DNA of 64,000 nt from Charina bottae (Eukaryota; Chordata; Lepidosauria; Squamata; Charinaidae): contig JALMGJ010000004.1 in assembly GCA_023362775.1 (NCBI GenBank), forward strand, positions 37,774,929 through 37,838,928. The letters are read 5' to 3'. Positions 1 to 10,170 of the stretch are shown here, piece after piece (position 1 is the first letter of the stretch; each line of letters opens with the position of its first letter). The position numbers and the translations under genes were made by a program. Below the pieces are notes generated by a model. The model saw only the letters and a list, made by a program, of their open reading frames with translations, searched no databases and was not told where the DNA came from.

Positions 1-1053
1 TCCTCTCGCCTGTGTTGGCTCCCTGGAAGCATGTAGATAGAACTGGGAATTTTCCGGAAGATGGGCGAGGAGACAGAGGAAAAGGCAAGGATTTTCCAAT
101 GCACAAGGGGTTGATAATAAATCAGCTAAACTTTGGACCCCTTTACTAGAATTTTATCTGAGTCTTAACTTATGAGTGTGTGGTTGTGTGTGTATGTTTT
201 CAGTTTGTTGAACTGTGTGGCGTGTGAACAAAAAAAAAAGGGAAGAAGAGTTTTTTTATTTCTGAAGATTTTGGCAATAATGGAGCCTCCATGGATTGGC
301 ATAGTCTATCTGAAGGTGTTTTTTTTTTTCCGTTTTTGAAAATTTTTACTGCAAAAGCAGTCTACTCCTTACATTACATTATGTCAATGCTCATTTTAGT
401 TTCCTGGCCTTTTTATTTTCTAGCCCTCTAGGCATGTTTTTGGATTTTTTATTTTTATGCATGTTCTATCTCACACATCAGAAGTTGCTGATGTGGTGAG
501 TGCATGCGTGGGGGAATGGAATCATATCCTGGGAGATTAAGGATTTTGCATACCCTGAGCTATTTGTTTTTGCTTCTGTAACACGCTTACATGCATTATT
601 TGACTATAAGCTATTTGGACTGGTTCAGTGATATTTTCACTGATTAGAGCTGCATTGTTTTTCTGGTTTTACTTGCTCTGGGAAAATCTTCTTTTCTCTT
701 TGATTCCAAATGTTTTCCATTGATGGAATAACTGTTATTACCACACGTTGCTTGAGCCCAGCCTTCCAAAGTAATAGTAATTACTGAGTGTTACTACTCA
801 GGTGTGTTCCTCATGAGTGCACCCCTTTGGTGGGCTGGCCTCTAGCGCATAGCATTTCGCTTGTTTATACAAAGGGAGAAATGTAAGGATTATCTTAGCA
901 TAACCTACGCCATCAGCCTGGCGAGTGGAGAGGGACCCCGCCCAACCCCTGAGGGTACCCTTGCATAAAACCACATGAAAGGTCTCCCCTTCTGGTGACA
1001 CTCCGGAAGCTGTCCCTCTACGAACGGGAGATGAAGACAAGGCATCTCACCCC
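1..1053. other. non-coding stretch, nothing recognised
   Basis: No convincing ORF, exon or full repeat. The first 800 bases are AT-rich with a short TG-rich run near 180-200. The last 250 bases are more GC-rich and may already belong to the retrovirus-like remnant that follows, but I find no LTR boundary. Confidence 0.4.
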
Positions 1054-2030
1054 TTGCAGGTGTTGCTCCAGAGGCCAACACCCGTCGCACGGGCTACGAG
1101 GCTCGTCTCTTATTTGGTTGCGAAAAGGGGGGCCCACGGGATGGATGCACACCAAAGGTTGAGAGCCACTGCTTGCATCCATGAGGGCCTCATGCCTTCC
1201 ATCTGGGTGGTTGTGATTCTTCTGCTAATTAGTATTGTCATTAACTTCCTTTACCTATTCAGCATTCTGCTTGCGAAAGGGGGGAATGGAGGTGAGGGTG
1301 GCGATGGGCCAGGAGAGACAACTTGCGATTGGGTATCTCCTCCAGGAGATAGCTCCCCAGGTGGGTGCTGGGACTCCCAGGCACCTGCACCAGTTCCCCT
1401 CCTAGCTCCGCCCCGAAGGCGACGAGTCACCCGTGCTGCTACCAAAGTCCAGTTAATTGTTCGCAGTGCGTTACGTGGGCCCAGGTGGGAAACGTTAAGC
1501 AACACACCCTCATATACCATACCCAATGCCCACCGGACTGCACGCCTCAAGGGTCCTGTGCCACACAGGGAAAGGTGTTTACTGTGTAAAGGCAAGAAAG
1601 AAAGGAGACATAACCTGCTACAACCCTCAGACTGAGGTTAGGTACAACGTCTCCGTGTGGGCGGGCCTGGGAATGGTGTCCTCCAGTGGGGTCCGCCTGA
1701 CCTTGTATTACCTAAACCACACAGTAAGCCCTAAAACCTCTGCTGGCTGGAACTTGGAGTTTGACGTTTGTGAGGCCATGGATAAAATAGCTTACACCTC
1801 CTGTATATCCACACTAGGATTCGTGTGGGTCCCCTGTATGTGTGCGCGCGCTTATGAGGCGGGGGGCTTATTCCCCACCCGTCTGCCTTCACCTTTGCTG
1901 CTTCTCTTCTCTTACGTCGATTCCTCGTCTGCCCGCCGCCCCCTCCCTTTCGAGTCCTGGGCTCGACGGCCTTCAATGCGTGGGAAATGCCCCCCTTCCT
2001 AAACCCTACTTAGCTCTTATTAGTCAGACA
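1054..2030 (+). pseudogene. possible endogenous retrovirus envelope remnant, broken
   Basis: Reading frames on the plus strand change at least twice here (frame of 1054, then of 1365, then of 1526). The first holds a strongly hydrophobic stretch of about 24 residues near 1200-1275. The later ones are cysteine-rich with possible N-glycosylation sequons (NCS, NVS, NHT) and a CYNP motif. A membrane segment plus a cysteine-rich, glycosylatable ectodomain recalls a retroviral surface protein, but no gag, pol or LTR is next to it and the frame changes make it non-functional. Identification is from general character only; it could be another decayed secreted or membrane-protein gene. Confidence 0.3.
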
Positions 2031-2038
2031 CTCTAGGT

Positions 2039-2292
2039 CAGGGCTTTCCAAAGTTTTCCCGCGGCGACACACCAACTACCGAAAGCCCGGAAGTGCCGCC
2101 GTTGCGGCAGCGCGCAAAAACCCGGAAGCGCTGCTGCCGCTTTCTGGTTTTTGCGCGCCGCCGTTGGTGTGTCGCCGCGGGAAAACCCGGAAGCGCTGAT
2201 GATGATGATCAGCGCTTCCGGGTTGTGTGGCGACACACCAGACTGTGTGGCGACACACTTTTGTGTCGTGACACACAGTTTGGAAAGCTCTG
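2039..2292. mobile_element. hAT MITE family 1, copy A
   Basis: Ends are CAGGGCTTTCC and GGAAAGCTCTG in inverted orientation. The element is flanked by a perfect 8-bp duplication CTCTAGGT (2031-2038 and 2293-2300). The interior is GC-rich with repeated GGAAGCGCTG words and a palindrome around a GATGATGATC core. The 8-bp duplication and CAG...CTG ends indicate a non-autonomous hAT transposon. Confidence 0.88.
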
Positions 2293-2502
2293 CTCTAGGT
2301 AAATAATTATAAGCAGGAAGCGTGATCGAAATCATTAGGAACCCTCCCGGACTTTTCTTCCGAATCTTGAAACCTTTTTTCTTATGTCAGAGTAGTCATT
2401 CAAAGGGGTCAAGGATGGATAGCGTTAGACCTTCTGTCTGAAGAAATCTTGAAAAAGAATTGAGATAATAGTTGTTTTCTTGGATGTCCATATACTTAAG
2501 AG

Positions 2503-2632
2503 TAGTGTTTCTCAACCTTGGCAACTTTAAGGTGTGTGGACTTCAACTCCCAGAATTCCCCAGCCAGCTGGCTGGGGAATTCTGGGAGTTGAAGTCCACA
2601 CACCTTAAAGTTGCCAAGGTTGAGAAACACTG
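2503..2632. mobile_element. hAT MITE family 2, copy 1 (nearly perfect palindrome)
   Basis: The two halves are almost exact reverse complements, meeting at CCAGCTGG near 2565. The ends read AGTGTTTCTCAACC and GGTTGAGAAACACTG. Flanking octamers CTTAAGAG and CTTAATAG match at 7 of 8 positions, consistent with a hAT-type 8-bp target duplication. Confidence 0.85.
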
Positions 2633-2640
2633 CTTAATAG

Positions 2641-3872
2641 TATTTCTAAATTAGACTTTGATTACACAAAAGGCCTACTCAAGTCACTGAATTTTAATGT
2701 GTGGTCTAGATTACATCATCCTTTAAAAAAAAACAAACATTAAAACCCAGAATAGCAGTCTGATATATTTAGATTGGTAGCATCTTCATCCTTCAGGGAT
2801 CTCAATAACCCTTTAGCATGTATTAGCTAAAGTTTTGATAGCTGTAACATGAGCTTAACAAGAACTCAGATAAGCAGTTACTGTACTGACAAAAGAGTTC
2901 AAGGTTACAAAGATTTGGAAGCAACTGCAACAACAAATACACACCTCTTTGTCAGCATAAGAGTCATCTAAAAAACTAAATGTCTCCAAACTGCTATTAA
3001 ATTGAGCCTGCCTGGTTTTAACCAGACAAGTATAATGGGGATGGCAGCCTGAGGGGAGATTAGATGGGACGGGAACTGTGGGTTTAGCAATATGGCAGAA
3101 GAAATATCCACAGCTTTCTGAGTTGAAAGATGTAAAACCTATTGGCTGTTTAATTCATACAACGGATATGCTAGAAGAATGTTGGAAGTAGAAAATGTGA
3201 CCACTGAAATAACCGTAGATCAACACTCTAACAAGATTTAGAAGTTCAGCTGGGTGATCATTCAAACTGCACACCATACATGATCCTACAAGCATTTGGG
3301 AAAGTGAGGTCAGTGGATTTAGTTCCTTAGCACTGTAATCGGAGCCAACATTGACAGTTCTGTGAGCATCACTTTTTGCAAAAATATCTCACATTTCTTT
3401 ACTTGGTACTAAGATAGTAGGAAGGAGGACACAAAATATAAAAGCAAAATGATAACAAATTAAATTACATCAAAATAACAATCCAGTGGTAGGAAAGGTA
3501 ATGGTATTTTAATCTTGCCATTATATTTTAAGATGATGAATTAAAAACCGGAGCGAACTGAAAACAAATCTGATGCTCTGAAGAATTCCCTTGAGCATCC
3601 AGCATGCAGAGTTGGAGAGGCCATTTGAGAAAAAAGCTTTTGCAGTTTTCATCTGATAGAGAAAGTGCTTCAGCTGGAGTGGTATCCTTAAAATAATCTA
3701 GTCCAAAGCCATATAGAGTAAGCACCAGCACCCGGAAACACACAGAGGGGACAGAAATGGTCACCATTCACTGTTAGATTTTTAGTTTGGGGGTAATGCT
3801 TTCTTGCAAACCAAGTTTGACAGCAATTGAAGCAACATCCTGCATAAAAATCCTATTCGCCCCATCCAACCA
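2641..3872. other. non-coding stretch, nothing recognised
   Basis: AT-rich sequence with short accidental ORFs only. I see no exon signature, RNA gene or repeat family that I can name. Confidence 0.4.
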
Positions 3873-3920
3873 CTGTGTGTGTGTGTGTGCGTGCGTGCGT
3901 GCATGCATGCATGCATGCAC
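3873..3920. repeat. compound TG/TGCG/TGCA microsatellite
   Basis: A run of GT dinucleotides grades into GCGT and then GCAT tetranucleotide units. Confidence 0.9.
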
Positions 3921-3924
3921 CTTC

Positions 3925-4132
3925 AAGTTAGGTTTTGGCTCCTGGCGACTGCCTGGACTGGTCCCTGCAGTTTTCTTGGCAAGGTTTTTCAGAAGTGGCT
4001 TGCCATTGCCTCCTTCCTAGGGCTGAGAGAGATTGACTGGCCCAGGGTCACCCAGCTGGCTTCGTGCCTAAGGCTGGACTAGAACTCACCATCTCCCACT
4101 TTCTAGCCTGGTGCCTTAACCACTACACTAAC
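3925..4132 (-). mobile_element. Sauria-type SINE (tRNA head, BovB-like tail)
   Basis: Read on the minus strand, it starts with a tRNA-derived head (TAGTGTAGTGGTTAAGGCAC; B-box region GAGTTCTAGTCC). It continues through the typical CTGGGTGACCCTGGGCCAGT body and ends with GCCAAGAAAACTGCAGGGAC followed by a CCAGGAGCC tail. This layout matches the Sauria SINE family of squamates, which is mobilised by BovB LINEs. Confidence 0.8.
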
Positions 4133-4440
4133 CATCAAATAAATATTTACAATTATTTATTTTAATAGTTTATTAAGAGAAGCATGATTTTATACGCATC
4201 CATAGAATAGTTCATTCATCACTGTGGAGCTGCTGCTGGTGGACTCCTTCAGTACAGCTTTACATGGAAGAATCTTTGTCTTTATTTGGATTTGTCAGCT
4301 ATTGGGCTGCAGCTCTTCCTTACTTGGAGACATGCCAGCAAAACACACAGATCAAAATACTGTTGGTTTCTAAGGAATTTCTAGCAATGGCCACCAATTA
4401 GTAGCTGCAGGGGGAATAACAGCCACCTATCACCCATAAG
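4133..4440. other. non-coding spacer
   Basis: No gene or repeat recognised. The last 13 bases (TATCACCCATAAG) recur in inverse orientation beside the SINE ending near 5460. Confidence 0.4.
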
Positions 4441-4744
4441 GTAAAGGTAAAGGTAAAGGTTTTCCCCTGCATAGTCGTGTCTGACTCTAGGGGGCAGTGC
4501 TCATCTCCGTTTCTTAGCCGAAGAACCAGCGCTGTCCTGGCCGGCATGACGCGTGCGGAACACTGTTACCTACCCACCGAAGTGGTACTTATTTATCTCC
4601 TTGCATTTGCATGCTTTCGAATTGCTAGGTTGGCAGGAGCTGGGGCAAGTGTGGGAGCTCACTCCGTCACGCAGCGCTCGGGTCTCGAACCGTCGACCTT
4701 CTGATTGACAAGCCTGGCGTCTTAACCACTGAGCCATCGTGCCC
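4441..4744 (-). mobile_element. tRNA-derived SINE with GGTAAA tail, copy 1
   Basis: On the minus strand it begins GGGGCACGATGGCTCAGTGG, a tRNA-like A-box region. It continues through a B-box region (GGTTCGAGACCC) and the body shared with four other copies here, and ends in tandem GGTAAA units at 4441-4460 of the plus strand. Non-coding; mobilised in trans by a LINE. Confidence 0.85.
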
Positions 4745-4885
4745 CTATTAGTGTATTGTTATTACTATTATTATTATATAATATTATATAATTATTATAT
4801 AAATATAATTATTAGTATTATTAGTGTATTAGTGTATATAATTACTATTACATTAATATTTACTATTACAAAAAATATTTACTAT
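4745..4885. repeat. AT-rich TTAGTGTAT / TATTATTA low-complexity tract
   Basis: Irregular runs of ATT and TTAGTGTATT words; no coding potential. Confidence 0.75.
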
Positions 4886-5127
4886 TACAAAATATTTTCC
4901 TCTCACTTGCCCCTGTAAAGATTATGTGGAGGCTGTCAATGGAGCTCTGTGGGGTTTGGGTTATGCCAGACTACCTTAAGTGTGCATGTGTCATAGGACT
5001 TGAACCCAGCAAGCGGAATGTCTGGGAAATCGGAGCATCAGAGCTTTCCTGTTCATTAGCTGCTTATATGTCATGAAGAGAGGGTCCTGGAGGCCTGTCC
5101 ATATTATTACCTTAGATTATTGTCTTA
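4886..5127. other. unique non-coding spacer between inverted SINEs
   Basis: No recognisable feature. It separates two copies of the same SINE in opposite orientation. Confidence 0.4.
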
Positions 5128-5460
5128 GTGTATGAGTGGTGGCTCAGCGGGTAAGACACCAGGCTTGTCGATCGGAAGATCGCAAGTTCGGAGGTTCGAA
5201 TCCCTAGCCCTGCATGCGGAGTGAGCTCCCGCACTAGCTCCAGCTCTTGCCAACCTAGCAATTCGAAAGCATGCAAATGCAAGTAGATTAATAGGTACCA
5301 CTTCGGTGGGTAGGTAACAGCGTTCCACGCGGGTCATGCGGCCACATGACCGTGGAAGCGTCTTCGGACAACACTGGCTCTTTGGCTAACAAACGGAGAT
5401 GAGCACCGGCCCCTAGAGTCGGACACGACTGCACAAATGTGCGGGGGGAACCTTTACCTT
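5128..5460 (+). mobile_element. tRNA-derived SINE with GGTAAA tail, copy 2
   Basis: Full-length copy in plus orientation. The head is GTGGCTCAGCGGGTAAGACA and the B box GGTTCGAATCC, followed by the family body and the 3' end CCTTTACC. It is the same family as copy 1 and inverted relative to it. Beyond the 3' end it shares 13 flanking bases with copy 1. Confidence 0.88.
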
Positions 5461-5473
5461 ATGGGTGATACCT

Positions 5474-8400
5474 GAAGCCTTCACGGGGCATAAAAATGGT
5501 ATGGCCTTGTTCTTGGGGTTGGGCACCGGATGTTCAGCCTTAGTGTTTTTTGGGGGAGGATGGTATCCTATATGTCCATTCCAAATCCGGACGATGCCAA
5601 AATAAAGAAAGAAGCATTGTGACATCATGATGCAAGCATTTGTACTTGTGTCACAACATTGCACAGAAGTATTTAAGGGATGGAGTTTGTACTACAATGT
5701 CACCATGCATTTTTTGTCTCCTTCCTGCCCTGTGGATGCCCATGGATGCAAAATAGATGCACTAAACGTGATTTGTAAATAAAAAAACACACCAAAAATA
5801 TGCCACTGAACATCAGTGGTCTTTGTACTGTGGTCAGCAACATGACCTGGGCTTCCCTTGAGGCAACATAAAAAGAGCCAGGGGCACATGCAGTCCACAA
5901 CCCTATGGCTACCCACCCTGGCCACTGACTAAAGGTGGGGAAATGTCTCTCTCCAGATGCTGCTGACGTCCCTCAACATCGTTGGTACTGAATGCACCTC
6001 CCAAGGGTTGGAGTTCAGCGACATCGAGGGGTGGCACAGGTTTGTCAGCGTAAATCCATGGCCTGTTTCCTGCATGGTTGGCTTCGCTCTGCTGTCTCAA
6101 ACATCACCTGGGCAGCTGCTACAACCAAACTCACACTTTTACATGCCAGAACATCCCGGCAGACTTCTCACACATTGTAATCCCACCCATCCCAGATGCA
6201 CGAGTGGAATCCTTTGGCAGCAGCTCATGGTAATGAAATATCCAGCTGTTGTGCTGCTGTGCCCTAAACAATCCCTACAACCACTTCTGTTCAGCAGCTG
6301 GATCCATGTACAAAATACTTGTGCATTTTGCAAGGCAAAAGAAACCAATCATTTCTTTTAAAGAACATTATAGTAAGCGGGGGACTATGGAGCAGAAAAA
6401 TAGGCTCCAATCTTACAATTAAAGATGTCTGTTTTGGCAGTTCCACTCCCACTTCCAGTGCTATGAAAAAAGCCCCAGGGCTCCTTAAAATTCTGTGAAA
6501 TGTTTGACAGCAACATTTATCTTGAGCTGTCATCTTTAACATATGGCTGATATAGTTTAAAACTGTTTACTTTCCTCAATGTATTACTACATTCTAAGTA
6601 TTTTTATCTGAGTAGAAATTACACAGAATGTTCTTTTACATAATTTTAAAACAGAGCCTTAGTATGTGTATTTTATTTTATTAGATTTAAAGGCCGCCTG
6701 ACTCAGAATTACTCTCGGTAGCAAACATTTTAAAAGAGTAAAATAAAATAATAAACAGAGGAAACCATGTATGTCCAGACAAGACAAACTCCATACACTA
6801 CAAAAAACACACTCAATAGGGGATCAGCAGCCACCCTACCCCAATGCCTGGGAAAACAGCCAGTTTTTAAAGAAGCTTTTAAAGAATAAAAGTTTTATTC
6901 TCCCATCAGGGTGGGAGAAACACAGATATTTGGGGAAATGTTATTCCAGAGAATAAAAAACTTTTCCTCTAGCACTCCATCCAAAATTCCACAATCTGCC
7001 CCCAAAGGTCTGTTTCCAGCCACTTCTAAATCAATCTGAGATTTAAACCCATAAAGCTGCTCTTCTGTATCACAAGCTCTTCCAACCAATTGCATGCTCA
7101 TGCAACAGGTACTAACTACACTGTGAGAATCTCGAGAAGTTCACTATGACTTGCTCAGATTGAACTGGGCCTGAGCTTTTGGAGAAAAAAAATCACTTAA
7201 AACTACATCAAGCCACTGGTTAGGAAATGGGTGTACACGTAGTGTGTTGGTGATACGTATTTTATTTACATCTATGGAATCACCATCTCATTCTATAGCT
7301 GAAAGGATCAGGGAATGACATAACCAACAGGTTGTTGGACTCCCAGCTGGCTTTTTTTGTTGTTCATCTTCGTGACCGGACATATCCGTTTTTTTCAGCA
7401 TACAGTCTGGTAAATCCACAAGATTGACACACAGTCACATAAGTTTGTACCCAATTCTAATGCTATTTTGTACGATGAATGAAATTTGTTTTTCAATCCA
7501 TCTGTAATCATAAAACTTCAGAAATTTTATAGTGCCATGTTTTATATCTGTGTTCACTGAACATACTTGCTGGGAATGATTGGAATCTTAGTCAAAATCA
7601 TTTGGGATGCTCTGAAATAAAATGTGCACAGCGGCACTTTCTTTGCTTACTTTTATATTAATATAATATAAAAATTGCCATTGTTATTCTGCCCACTTTT
7701 GAGATTCAGGTCCATTCTAGAGACAGGAAGAATAGATTTTAACAGTGTTGGATATAGAAACTGGTGGAGTCTCTTACGTTTTGGGCCAGATATCAATATC
7801 TGGGGAATGGGACACATACACAAAAAGAAAGAAAATAACAGAAAAAGCATTTTAAAAATCTAGAACAAAAAGCAACTTTTGATAAAAAAAACCAGCTTGA
7901 GATAGAAAAGTTGACCCAAGTCATTAAAAAATGCATTAAAAATTCCCAAATAAGTTGTTTCTTCAATGTATATTAGCAATTGTATCCCAACCGTTGTGTT
8001 TTATGGTTTTTGTGGTATTGAGATAGCATTTATTTAAAAAATAAATATTTTTATGCGTGTTATGAGCCCTTAAATTCTTAGCCAGCTTGCATTAAATCTG
8101 ACTTAGAGTGTCAAACTTCCTCCTCCAAGCCCTCTGCAATTCATTTGGGGGAAAAAAAGTAATACAGTAAAGCTTCAATTTATCAGACTGGTAGAGCAGG
8201 ATGTGTCTTTTCTTTAAAAAAATTATATGTTAATTCTTAAAATATTGAAATACAAAGAAAGTAAAAAAGCAAGATGATACCAAAAAAATACTGCTACATT
8301 TGAATTAAAAAACCATAGTAAATTACGTTTTGGTAATACATCCTCCCCTCTCCTTCTGTTTGTATCCCCAACCACAAGCCAGAGTTTAGATATTTGAACT
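5474..8400. other. non-coding stretch with one LINE-tail-like fragment
   Basis: No supportable gene; the short ORFs have no recognisable domains. Positions 6676-6712 (TTAGATTTAAAGGCCGCC) resemble the 3' tails of L2/CR1-type LINEs seen elsewhere in the window. The rest is AT-rich and unassigned. Confidence 0.4.
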
Positions 8401-8403
8401 TTG

Positions 8404-8421
8404 CCAAAATCAAGCAGAAAT

Positions 8422-8470
<49 letters not shown>

Positions 8471-8490
8471 GATATACTGTATATATGATT

Positions 8491-8562
<72 letters not shown>

Positions 8563-8573
8563 CATATATATAT

Positions 8574-8619
<46 letters not shown>

Positions 8620-8639
8620 CCATTTCTGCTTGATTTTGG
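8404..8639. mobile_element. terminal-inverted-repeat element expanded by an AT microsatellite
   Basis: A 21-bp sequence starting CCAAAATCAAGCAG at 8404-8424 recurs as its exact reverse complement at 8619-8639. Almost everything between is (AT)n, interrupted by GACATAT words and a short island near 8466-8492. The layout suggests a MITE or hairpin-forming repeat with an expanded core; I see no clear target duplication. Confidence 0.65.
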
Positions 8640-8984
8640 TTAAACTTCAATTGTTGATATATATTTTTAATTTTGCCATTACAGCATATTCTTCAATTTT
8701 AGTCTCCCAGTCTGATATTCTAGGCAAGGTGTCTCTTTTCCAGTGGTATGGTAGGTTTATTCTTGCTGTGGTTAGCATGTGTCTTAATAAATTATATTTT
8801 TTTCATGTATGTTTTCTGGAATTATGCCTGATGGGGTATCTTTTTTGTGCAAGTCAGTCTACTCTGTGCATGCAGGAAAACCTGTTTGCCATTTGTGTGT
8901 GGACAAAGTGGAGATGATGGAAATGCCATGGCAGGAAGGCCCATTAAGCAGGCCTTGGCAGCAGTTGTTTCAGAACTTTACCAG
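8640..8984. other. non-coding stretch, nothing recognised
   Basis: AT-rich; a 95-residue plus-strand ORF (8630-8917) has no recognisable domain and I do not call it a gene. Confidence 0.35.
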
Positions 8985-9330
8985 GTAGGCTAAGGAACTT
9001 ACAATGGCGCCGAACAAGTGGCACTTATGACCAGTCCTCCTACTTACGACATCGCAGCATCATCCGGTCACGTGATCGCCAATTGTGACCTTCTTTGCCA
9101 GCTTCCTACAAGCAAAGTCAATGGGGAAGCTGGCAGGAGGTCGCAAATGGCAACCACATGATGTCCTCACTTAATGACCTGTTGGGATTCGCTTAACAAC
9201 GGCAACCGGAAGTGCAGGAATTTCCATCACTAAGCGGTGCAGTCACGTGACATCATGCTTTACAACTGCATCGGTTAGCAATGGAAATTCTGGTCCCAGT
9301 TACCATAGTTAAGTAGGACAACTACTTTTC
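8985..9330. mobile_element. degenerate MITE of the CAGGTAGTCCTC (Tc1/mariner-like) family
   Basis: Contains words shared with the better copies (CTTACGAC, GGAAATTCTGGTCCC, GCAACCGG, CAAAGTCAATGGGGAAGC). The ends have decayed, so boundaries are approximate. Confidence 0.6.
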
Positions 9331-10105
9331 CCCTTTGTTGGATGGCAGGGGGGTGAGGAAATAGTGCGGGAGAGACTGGAGAAAGAGGCACCAAGGTGGC
9401 TTGGTGGTAGCATTGATGGGACGCTACGGAGGAAGGAGCTCACTTAGCTGCTACTGTCCTGTTCCAACTTAATACAGAGTCTTGAATTGCTTAACAGTTT
9501 TATTAAGTACTATCAGATCAATTGGGTGGCAGGCTTCAAGATAATCTTCTTCTGTTATAGGGCACAGTACTGTATTCTACTTTAACCTGATGGGTTTTTG
9601 GAATATGGAAAAACAATACAATAGAACAGGAACAAGGCAAGACAGCACATGCAAGACAATCAGTACAATCAAAAGTAATTACCAGACTGGTTCTGGATTA
9701 ACTAGCAAGACAACTTACACTACTACTGATCTATTAGGTAATAATTGCATCAAGAATTAGCTTAGGCAAAGTATAGCTTAACCAGAACAAAACAGACAGT
9801 TATGGTTTTTTATCAAAGGTAGGCAAGGCTGGATTAGGAGGAAGGTGGAAAGGACTGGGTGGTTTTAAAAACTGGCTGGGTTTGGATAGGAATGAAATGG
9901 AAGGGTTATTAACTGGGTTGTTCTGAAGACAGGTAGTTTGGAGTTTGATAAAAGATCCTCTGCTGTAACAGACTTCCCAGTAGTTGAGATCTGAGGTAAT
10001 TTAGGGCAAGAGTACTTCAGCCTAGCAACAGTATGCTGTTTGACAGGTGATATGCGGTGTTTGTTTTTAACAGCAGGGGGAGGCTTGGAACAGCAGGAGG
10101 GCGGC

Positions 10106-10170
<65 letters not shown>

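Noticed and set aside
5128..5215. tRNA gene suggested by A- and B-box sequences
   Set aside because: The rest of the sequence is a SINE body repeated five times in the window; no full cloverleaf or proper 3' end.
5957..6361. 134-residue plus-strand ORF as a gene
   Set aside because: Starts and ends arbitrarily in AT-rich sequence, no domain, overlapping ORFs of similar length on the other strand.
8294..8650. 118-residue ORF with repeated YI
   Set aside because: Translation of the AT microsatellite.
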